Assembly: GCA_900545305.1 (NCBI GenBank)
Contig: UQYD01000013.1
Location: 1-46,358, forward strand
Direction: 5' to 3'
Source of the DNA: an uncultured Eubacterium sp.
GTDB taxonomy: Bacteria; Bacillota; Clostridia; Lachnospirales; CAG-274
DNA: 46,358 nucleotides
The position numbers and the translations under genes were made by a program. Positions 40,315 to 46,358 of the stretch are shown here, in pieces. Within the stretch, counting starts at the first letter, position 1. The number at the start of each line of letters is the position of its first letter. The notes beneath the pieces were generated by a model that saw nothing but the letters and a program-made list of their open reading frames with translations, made no database searches and was not told the DNA's origin.

Positions 40315-42063
40315 TCACTTCCTTAATGCCTGATTTAAAATATCGGCTGCTTTCTTTACGTTATAAATATTAGTAGGCACTTTCAATCCTCTGCCCTTTA
40401 ATCTGTACATCAACAGTGAAATTTGAGGAGCATTTAAGCCTATTGCCAAAAGTTTTTCTACCTGTGAAAATACATTTTCTACAGTATCAAACATTTCTAC
40501 ATTACCCCTGTTCATAACAAGTATTCTGTCTGCAATATCGGCAATTTCCTCCATAGAGTGGGACACAAGTATAATTGTAATACCTAATTTTTGGTGCATT
40601 TCAGTTATATTAGAAAGTATTTCGGCTCTACCCTTTGGGTCAAGACCTGCCATAGGCTCGTCTAATATAAGTATTTCAGGGTTCATAGCTACTACACCGG
40701 CAATAGCCACTCGCCTTTTCTGACCACCGGACAAATCGAAAGGAGATTTTTTATAACAGCTTTCATCTAAGCCTACAAGCTCAATGGCCTGCTTAACTCT
40801 CTTTTCAACTTCTTCCTTTTCCAAGCCCATATTTCTAGGACCAAAGGCAACTTCATCAAATATTGTACTTTCAAAAATCTGATGTTCCGGATACTGGAAT
40901 ACAAGACCTATTTTCTCTCTGATATGCTTTAAATCCTGCTTGTTTTCAAAAATATCCTTGCCCTTAAAATAAATATTGCCCTCCTCAGCCTTTATAAGAC
41001 CGTTGAGATGCTCAATAAGTGTAGACTTGCCACTACCGGTGTGACCAATAAGACCTACAAACTCCCCTTTGCCAATGGCTATATTCACATTTTTGAGGGC
41101 AGTTCTTTCAAAGGCTGTACCTTTGCCATAGGTATGGGTAAGATTTTTTACTTCCAATATAGTTTCTGAGGGCTTCCAGTCGCTTTTCACTTCTTCCATT
41201 GAAAAGTCATCATTATAGCCATTTTTGTCTGCCAAATCTATAAATTCATTTATTGACAGTGTATCCATTGGGAAATTTCTGCCCATTTTGTTAAGGTAAT
41301 ACACAAGCTCTGTAACCTGTGGAACGTCTAAGCCAAGGTCTTTCATTTTCTCAACCTGTGAAAAAATCTCCTTTGGTGTACCTTCCATTTCCTTCTGCCC
41401 GTCATTCATAACCACTATTCTGTCAGCAAGAGCGGCCTCCTCCATATAGTGGGTAATAAGCACAACTGTGATGCCCTGTGCGTGAAGTTCCAAAATGGTG
41501 TCCATTACTTCTTTTCTACCTAAAGGGTCAAGCATAGCTGTCGGCTCATCAAAAATAATACACTTCGGTGTCATAGCCAATATGCCGGCAATAGCCACTC
41601 TCTGTTTCTGACCACCTGAAAGATAGTTAGGAGCAGAATATCTGAACTCCTCCATACTAACTGCGTGCAATGCCTTGTCAACATTTTCGGCAATAGTTTT
41701 AGGCTCCATTCCAAGGTTTTCAGGACCAAAAGCCACGTCTTCCTCTACAACTGTAGCTATAATTTGGTTGTCCGGATTTTGGAAAACCATACCTACGTTT
41801 TGTCGTATGTTCCATATGTTTTCCTGCACTTTGGTGTCATAGCCATTTACAATAAGTACACCGTCTTTGGGACTGTATAAGCCGTTTATTAACTTAGCAA
41901 ATGTAGACTTGCCAGAACCATTATGTCCTAAAACAGCCACAAATTCCCCACTGTCAATGGTAATATCCAAGCCTTTTAAAGCCTCTATTGACTCATTTTC
42001 GTTGGTTTCTTCATTAAATCGGCTGTATTCGTATTTTAATTTTTCACTCTTTATAAATTCCAT
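40315..42063 (-). CDS. ECF transporter ATPase, EcfA1-EcfA2 fusion
   Basis: A 582-residue protein with two full ABC ATPase domains. Domain 1: Walker A GHNGSGKST (near 45), signature LSGGQKQRVA, Walker B CIIFDEPTA. Domain 2 (from about 305): GHTGSGKST, LSGGQKRRVA, LILDEPMAGLD. In most Firmicutes ecfA1 and ecfA2 are two genes of about 280 codons; here they are fused by a linker of about 40 residues (MDTLSINEFIDLADKNGY). Position before ecfT and truA shows it is the shared ECF motor. Start 42063 chosen by GAGGAATAGA before it; an ATG at 42087 lacks a site. Confidence 0.92.
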   Translation of the reverse strand: MEFIKSEKLKYEYSRFNEETNENESIEALKGLDITIDSGEFVAVLGHNGSGKSTFAKLINGLYSPKDGVLIVNGYDTKVQENIWNIRQNVGMVFQNPDNQIIATVVEEDVAFGPENLGMEPKTIAENVDKALHAVSMEEFRYSAPNYLSGGQKQRVAIAGILAMTPKCIIFDEPTAMLDPLGRKEVMDTILELHAQGITVVLITHYMEEAALADRIVVMNDGQKEMEGTPKEIFSQVEKMKDLGLDVPQVTELVYYLNKMGRNFPMDTLSINEFIDLADKNGYNDDFSMEEVKSDWKPSETILEVKNLTHTYGKGTAFERTALKNVNIAIGKGEFVGLIGHTGSGKSTLIEHLNGLIKAEEGNIYFKGKDIFENKQDLKHIREKIGLVFQYPEHQIFESTIFDEVAFGPRNMGLEKEEVEKRVKQAIELVGLDESCYKKSPFDLSGGQKRRVAIAGVVAMNPEILILDEPMAGLDPKGRAEILSNITEMHQKLGITIILVSHSMEEIADIADRILVMNRGNVEMFDTVENVFSQVEKLLAIGLNAPQISLLMYRLKGRGLKVPTNIYNVKKAADILNQALRK

Positions 42064-42132
42064 TCTATTCCTCATATTACATAACATTTCGGACTTTTAT
42101 TTATTATTATTACACAAAACATTTCATAGTAC

Positions 42133-42161
42133 ATTATACCTCAATATACCCTATTATTCAA
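42133..42161 (-). promoter_or_regulatory. Promoter of the ecfA-to-trhP operon
   Basis: Minus strand TTGAAT (42161-42156), 17-base spacer, TATAAT (42138-42133). Repeat copy C begins about 40 bases upstream of it. Confidence 0.85.
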
Positions 42162-42200
42162 GTGTTTTAAGTATTTACAAAGATATACAAGTATTTGTTT

Positions 42201-42340
42201 CGCTTACAAGTAAGCGATTTAAGGCTTTGCCTTAAAAAACCACCATTTTTAGCAAACCGGAAAGAAGTCCGGTGGCTTTTTTAAGCCATATTTTGCGAAG
42301 CAAAATATTTTGAACAGAAAAAAATGGAGTAAAACTTTAC
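42201..42340. repeat. Multi-hairpin intergenic repeat, copy C (inverted, lacks two hairpins)
   Basis: Lies in the 383-base gap between the DUF4956 gene and ecfA, which otherwise holds only the ecfA promoter and a terminator. Read on the plus strand it equals copy A read on the minus strand: CGCTTAC-AA-GTAAGCG (42201-42216); TTTAAGGC-TTT-GCCTTAAA (42218-42236); ACCGGA/TCCGGT (42256-42273); TGGCTT-TTTT-AAGCCA (42273-42288); ATATTTTGC-GAA-GCAAAATAT (42288-42308, stem lengthened by paired changes); GTAAA-AC-TTTAC (42329-42340). The ATGCT and CTTTCTTTTT hairpins are missing. Confidence 0.88.
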
Positions 42341-42400
42341 ATTTTTTGAGCAAAAAAACAAGTAAAAATTTACAATTTTATTTACAATAATTCCATATAT

Positions 42401-42440
42401 AAAAAAGCATCGACAAACAAAAACATTCATCGATGCAAAA
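42401..42440 (-). terminator. Terminator of the VTC-DUF4956 operon
   Basis: GCATCGA (42407-42413) pairs with TCGATGC (42430-42436); a run of six T residues follows on the minus strand. Confidence 0.88.
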
Positions 42441-42446
42441 TTCTAA

Positions 42447-43148
42447 TTATTTTTCAGATTTTCTAGGATTAAGATACACAGACACAGTCAGATTACCATT
42501 TAAGCATCTCAATTCGTCAATCAATTCCTTTGTCTGAGTATTATCCTTCATTACAATATCGTAAACCAACTCAAAAGTAGAGCCTAAATCCAAAGTACCA
42601 ATTCTTTCAAGCTCGCTACTTGTAGTATATTTAGCCAAAGTTTCTTCAAAAACGCCTTCATAGTCAAGAGTTTCAGGAATAAGGACTCTAAGTTTTCTAG
42701 TGACAATTTTTCTACTACCAAAGTTAATTTTAGAGAACACCAAAAGAATAAAGCAGAGGAAAATTGTAAATATAGTTGCATACAAATAGCATTGTACACC
42801 ACAGGCAAGACCAGCTGCAACTGTTGCAAAAATATAGGCTATATTCTTTGGATTACCCGGTTCACTTCTAAATCTTACAAGAGCAAATGCACCACTTACA
42901 CTAAAGGCTGTAGCAAGGTTTGAGCCTACAAGTAAAATAATAATTGCTGACACAATAGGCACCATTACCAATGTGTAACAAAAAGTGTGGCTATAGGTTT
43001 CAGGTTCAGCTGTTCCAATATATGTAATACTAATTATTACACCTAATATAAATGCAACCAGTATTGTTGTAACTGCAACCGTTGTTGAAATTGATGTGGT
43101 TTCCACTACTCCCGAGTTAGTCAAATTAGAAATTAAATTATTAAGCAT
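42447..43148 (-). CDS. DUF4956 membrane protein
   Basis: A 233-residue protein. Four hydrophobic helices cover about residues 22-135 (TILVAFILGVIISITYIGTA, ending CYLYATIFTIFLCFILLVFS), with a conserved core ALVRFRSEPGNPKNIAYIFA typical of DUF4956. The C-terminal 90 residues form a soluble ferredoxin-like part (RKLRVLIPETLDYEGVFEE). The gene overlaps the VTC-domain gene by eight bases, with GGAGGTAAG inside that gene. DUF4956 proteins are regular partners of VTC-domain proteins in bacteria; they may form a membrane polyphosphate synthase-like complex, but this is inference. Confidence 0.88.
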   Translation of the reverse strand: MLNNLISNLTNSGVVETTSISTTVAVTTILVAFILGVIISITYIGTAEPETYSHTFCYTLVMVPIVSAIIILLVGSNLATAFSVSGAFALVRFRSEPGNPKNIAYIFATVAAGLACGVQCYLYATIFTIFLCFILLVFSKINFGSRKIVTRKLRVLIPETLDYEGVFEETLAKYTTSSELERIGTLDLGSTFELVYDIVMKDNTQTKELIDELRCLNGNLTVSVYLNPRKSEK

Positions 43149-43890
43149 ACTTTCTTACCTCCACATAGTTTTCTTCTTCATTTTCTGCTATATATTTTTT
43201 ATACTCTGTACCGTATTTTGAAAAACTTGTTTTCTGCAAATCATTTTCTCTCAAAATCTTCACAAACCACAATGGTATTCTTTCAATATACTTTACTTCC
43301 ATAATATAAGTACCGTCATCAATCAACTTAGAGCCAAAAATACCGTTTTCAAGTCCAACATCATCACGTCTTGTAATAATATTCTTGTCAAAAGTCAATC
43401 TAAAACTGCTGTCATTACTTCCGAAAAACGCCTGTCTTTCATAGGATAGGAACACCTTTGGCTGTGCGTCATAGTATTCAAGAGAATGTTTTAATTCCTT
43501 TAGCACCTGTGGGTTCATATAGCTTTCCAATTTTGGAATTTCCCTTGTTTCAGTAAATTCATAGGCCTCTTTTAATCTCAATGTAGAACGTCTTTTATTT
43601 ACAACACCCTTATATTTTTTCTTGACCTCCAAATAGACTTTTGTGTCCTTATTTGGCACTCCATAAGAGCGAAGTCGAATTTTTTCCTTATAAATAGGTT
43701 TCATAAGAGAGGTTCTAATCAAGTTGTTATCCTCTGTGTCGTAATAAATATTGCAAATCTGATAAAACTTTCCGTCACTACTGTATTCATCTGTTTTCAT
43801 ATTGTCGCCAAAGGAGGCAACAATTTTTCTATACTGATTTTCGTTTACAATATATTTTTCTTCTACTCTATTAAAAACTTCAATAGCCAT
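43141..43890 (-). CDS. VTC-domain protein (polyphosphate polymerase-like)
   Basis: A 249-residue soluble tunnel-fold protein. VTC/triphosphate-tunnel residues are visible: RVEEKYIVNENQYRKI (ExK start), IRTSLMKPIYKEKIRLRSYG (basic strand), KVYLEVKKKYKGVVNKRRST, and EVKYIERIPLW near the end. In yeast Vtc4 this fold makes polyphosphate from ATP; bacterial versions beside DUF4956 are less well studied. Start chosen at 43890 with GGAGGTG upstream; an ATG at 43908 has no site. A minus-strand TATAAT lies about 45 bases before the start. No CotH gene, a frequent partner, is in the window. Confidence 0.87.
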   Translation of the reverse strand: MAIEVFNRVEEKYIVNENQYRKIVASFGDNMKTDEYSSDGKFYQICNIYYDTEDNNLIRTSLMKPIYKEKIRLRSYGVPNKDTKVYLEVKKKYKGVVNKRRSTLRLKEAYEFTETREIPKLESYMNPQVLKELKHSLEYYDAQPKVFLSYERQAFFGSNDSSFRLTFDKNIITRRDDVGLENGIFGSKLIDDGTYIMEVKYIERIPLWFVKILRENDLQKTSFSKYGTEYKKYIAENEEENYVEVRKYA

Positions 43891-44040
43891 AGTAAACACC
43901 TCCGTCAAAATAGTTCGTTGTTTGATTACAAGAGCTATTATAAAGGGAGAAGATTAGTGTTTCACTATACAAATGATTAGAATTTAATTAGAGAATTTTA
44001 CACAGATTTTAAAAATAGTTTACATAATATCCACACAACA

Positions 44041-44080
44041 GAAAAATCCCTCAGCAAGCCTAAGCCCACCGAGGGATTTT
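44041..44080 (-). terminator. Terminator of enolase gene
   Basis: AAAATCCCTC (44043-44052) pairs with GAGGGATTTT (44071-44080); on the minus strand it ends in a T run. Confidence 0.88.
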
Positions 44081-44112
44081 CTAGTTATAAAAACAATTTA
44101 TATATTCTTATA

Positions 44113-45444
44113 TTACTTGTTCTTTAAGTTGAACCAAGCATTAAGACCAAGATACTGACCTGATTCTTCAAGTTCTTCTTCAATTCTTAATAACTGATTG
44201 TACTTAGCAACTCTATCAGTTCTAGCTGGAGCACCAGTCTTAATCTGACCAGCATTTACAGCTACAACGATGTCAGCGATTGTAGTATCTTCAGTTTCAC
44301 CAGAACGGTGAGAAACTACAGCTGTCATATTATTTCTGTTAGCTAACTGAATAGCATCGAAAGTTTCAGTTAAAGTACCAATCTGGTTAACCTTGATAAG
44401 GATAGAGTTAGCAACACCTAAATCAATACCCTTAGCTAATCTCTTAGTGTTAGTAACGAATAAGTCATCACCAACTAACTGAATCTTGTCGCCAAGTCTT
44501 TCAGTTAAAAGCTTCCAACCATCCCAGTCTTCTTCAGCAAGACCATCTTCAATAGAGATGATAGGGTACTTTTCGCAAAGAGCTGCATAGTATTCAACCA
44601 TTTCAGCAGAAGTTCTAACGATTTCCTTATCAGCACCCTTAGCTTCAGTTTCGCCTGGGAAGTGATATAAACCGTCTTCCTTGTATAATTCAGAAGAAGC
44701 AGGGTCCATAGCGATTCTAATCTGTTCGCCTGGCTTGTAACCAGCCTTTTCAATAGCTTCAATGATGTTGTCAAGAACTTCATCACTTGTAGCAAGGTCA
44801 GGAGCGAAACCACCTTCGTCACCTACACCTGTAGAAAGACCTTTGCCCTTTAATACGCTCTTTAATGCATGATAAATTTCACAGCACCATCTTAATGCTT
44901 CCTTGAAAGTAGGAGCACCAACAGGCATAATCATAAATTCCTGTAAGTCAACTGTGTTATCAGCGTGCTTACCACCGTTCATAATGTTCATCATAGGAAC
45001 TGGTAAAGTCTTAGCATTGAAACCACCAAGATACTGGTAAAGTGGTAAACCTAAAGCTTCTGCTGCTGCTCTAGCAACTGCCATAGAAACACCTAAGATA
45101 GCGTTTGCACCAAACTTAGCCTTGTTTGGAGTACCGTCTAAAGCAATCATAGTGTTATCAATAGCAACCTGGTCTAAAGCGTTCATACCAAGGATTTCAG
45201 GAGCAATATCATCATTTACATGAGCTACTGCCTGTTCTGTACCCTTACCACAGTATCTGTCGCCACCGTCTCTTAATTCAACAGCTTCGAACTGACCTGT
45301 AGAAGCACCAGATGGAACCATTGCTCTACCTAAAAATTCGTTGTTACCGTCGCTAACGATAACTTCTACTTCTACTGTAGGGTTAGCTCTTGAATCAAGA
45401 ACTTCTCTTGCCTTAACGTCAACAATTTCTAAATAACCTTTCAT
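44113..45444 (-). CDS. eno: Enolase
   Basis: A 443-residue glycolytic enolase of normal length, turning 2-phosphoglycerate into phosphoenolpyruvate. N-terminal VDVKAREVLDSRANPTVEVE and GASTGQFEAVELRDG, the metal ligands in IAMDPASSE and SIEDGLAEEDWDGW, the catalytic Lys region LIKVNQIGTLTET, and the signature AVVSHRSGETEDTTIAD are all present. The codon use is strongly biased, as in highly expressed genes. It follows gpmI but has its own promoter (45496-45524), so expression need not depend on the upstream gene. Confidence 0.98.
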   Translation of the reverse strand: MKGYLEIVDVKAREVLDSRANPTVEVEVIVSDGNNEFLGRAMVPSGASTGQFEAVELRDGGDRYCGKGTEQAVAHVNDDIAPEILGMNALDQVAIDNTMIALDGTPNKAKFGANAILGVSMAVARAAAEALGLPLYQYLGGFNAKTLPVPMMNIMNGGKHADNTVDLQEFMIMPVGAPTFKEALRWCCEIYHALKSVLKGKGLSTGVGDEGGFAPDLATSDEVLDNIIEAIEKAGYKPGEQIRIAMDPASSELYKEDGLYHFPGETEAKGADKEIVRTSAEMVEYYAALCEKYPIISIEDGLAEEDWDGWKLLTERLGDKIQLVGDDLFVTNTKRLAKGIDLGVANSILIKVNQIGTLTETFDAIQLANRNNMTAVVSHRSGETEDTTIADIVVAVNAGQIKTGAPARTDRVAKYNQLLRIEEELEESGQYLGLNAWFNLKNK

Positions 45445-45495
45445 TTGTGTATCTCCTTTCAGAATATATAAATGTAAAAAATATACACTAGCTTA

Positions 45496-45524
45496 ATGAT
45501 ATAACCAAAAAACCACTTTGTCAA
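45496..45524 (-). promoter_or_regulatory. Promoter of eno
   Basis: Minus strand TTGACA (45524-45519), 17-base spacer, TATCAT (45501-45496). The leader to the ATG at 45444 is about 45 bases. Confidence 0.85.
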
Positions 45525-45662
45525 TCAAAATTTAATTAAATTTATATAAAAACATCTAAAAATACAATAAAATTACATATTTTTCACATTTTTTGTTACA
45601 TAACACAAAAAATATACAATGGTTTTTCAGTAATAAGTATAACCAAATTATAAATAATTATA

Positions 45663-46358
45663 CTACTTTATTAAAAGAGAATGACCAGTCATTTCCTTTG
45701 GATGTTCCAAATCCATCATATCTAATAATGTAGGTGCAATATCGCAGAGCTTACCGTCTTCTTCAAGACCCTTAGCCTTATGGCAATTTACAAGTACAAA
45801 AGGAACCGGATTAGTTGTATGAGCAGTAAATGGCTTACCAGTAGTATAGTCAATAAGCTGGTCGCTATTACCGTGGTCAGCACAAATGAACATCTGAGCA
45901 TCATTAGCCTTTACAGTTTCATATACCTTGCCTACACATTCGTCTATTGTTTCAATAGCCTTAACAGCAGCAGGAATAACACCAGTATGACCTACCATAT
46001 CTGGGTTAGCATAGTTAATAATAATAAGAGCATACTTCTTAGAATTAATAGCATCAATGAGCTTTTCAGTTACTTCTGGAGCACTCATTTCTGGCTTGAG
46101 GTCGTAAGTAGCAACCTTTGGAGAAGGTACAAGTATTCTGTCTTCGCCTTCGTTTGGTTCTTCAATACCACCGTTAAAGAAGAATGTTACGTGAGCATAC
46201 TTTTCAGTTTCTGCAATTCTAGCCTGCTTTAAGCCCTTAGATGCAATATATTCGCCTAAAGTGTTAGTAATTTTTTCCTTAGGGAAAGCTACTTCCTTGT
46301 GCTGAATTGTTACATCATAGTCAGTGAAGCAAACAAACTTAACTGGGAAATAGCCCTT
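45663..46358 (-). CDS. gpmI: 2,3-bisphosphoglycerate-independent phosphoglycerate mutase, C-terminal part
   Basis: The open frame continues without a start to the right window edge, so only the last 231 codons or so are seen. Motifs of the C-terminal phosphatase half: HVTFFFNGGIEEPNEGEDRI, VPSPKVATYDLKPEMSA, NYANPDMVGHTG and the metal-binding ADHGNSDQ, ending EHPKEMTGHSLLIK. The enzyme interconverts 3- and 2-phosphoglycerate, the step just before enolase, whose gene follows 218 bases later. It is therefore part of a lower-glycolysis gene cluster. Confidence 0.97.
   Translation of the reverse strand, partial: KGYFPVKFVCFTDYDVTIQHKEVAFPKEKITNTLGEYIASKGLKQARIAETEKYAHVTFFFNGGIEEPNEGEDRILVPSPKVATYDLKPEMSAPEVTEKLIDAINSKKYALIIINYANPDMVGHTGVIPAAVKAIETIDECVGKVYETVKANDAQMFICADHGNSDQLIDYTTGKPFTAHTTNPVPFVLVNCHKAKGLEEDGKLCDIAPTLLDMMDLEHPKEMTGHSLLIK

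Noticed and set aside
45590..45640. A/T-only hairpin after gpmI as its terminator
   Set aside because: The stem is weak, has mismatches and no GC core; I do not count it as a terminator.

Overview
The window looks like the chromosome of a low-GC Clostridia-type Firmicute, probably Lachnospiraceae-like. The evidence is A/T-rich intergenic DNA, consensus sigma-A promoters, strong GGAGG ribosome binding sites, an ECF transporter core next to truA, a trmR/trhP pair as in Bacillus, SLH-anchored surface proteins and BlaI/M56 signalling genes. No species can be named from the sequence alone. Most genes are on the minus strand. I see no tRNA, rRNA, CRISPR array, transposase or prophage gene.

Layout, left to right. 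(1) 1-5026, minus: a tripartite efflux operon of lipoprotein adaptor, RND pump and TolC-like protein (the last cut by the window edge), divergent from a MATE exporter. (2) 6799-9757, minus: an ArsR-type repressor and a metal P-type ATPase with three metal-binding repeats, behind a promoter with operator-like inverted repeats. (3) 9747-12204, minus: mreB and a CorC/HlyC-type membrane protein whose leader holds a terminator-like hairpin. (4) 12309-14752, plus: a CobD/HisC-like aminotransferase and a GltA-like Fe-S/flavin oxidoreductase. (5) 14781-16302, minus: duplicated zinc-ribbon membrane proteins, a DUF2085 protein, the scar of a lost second DUF2085 copy, and a possible 51-aa membrane peptide. 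(6) 16325-19424, minus: argF, trpS and a KdgK-like kinase. (7) 19451-24633, minus: an SLH-M13 peptidase with sfsA, then proA with a 5-formyl-THF cyclo-ligase. (8) 24673-26504, plus: a SulP permease. (9) 26526-30710: a very A/T-rich accessory block. It holds a BlaI-like repressor, an M56 (BlaR1-like) membrane protease, a tiny secreted peptide and an unknown membrane protein, divergent from an unknown secreted protein and a lipoprotein. (10) 30718-35251, minus: ligA, a DUF3791-DUF3990 toxin-antitoxin-like locus, and a cohesin-like/SLH surface protein. (11) 35604-42161, minus: a likely six-gene operon ecfA(fused)-ecfT-truA-mltG-trmR-trhP. (12) 42401-43890, minus: a VTC-domain protein and DUF4956. 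(13) 44041-46358, minus: eno and the end of gpmI.

The most unusual signal is non-coding. Four intergenic copies (22582-22797, 33658-33740, 35349-35600, 42201-42340) of one repeat family consist almost entirely of consecutive short hairpins. Stems differ between copies by paired changes that keep base pairing, while loops and spacing stay similar. This looks like a structured element under selection, and I do not recognise it as a named family. The second most interesting item is the BlaI/M56 locus. Its divergent promoter region carries repeated TTTTAAA-type palindromes, and the proteins it appears to control have no recognisable function.
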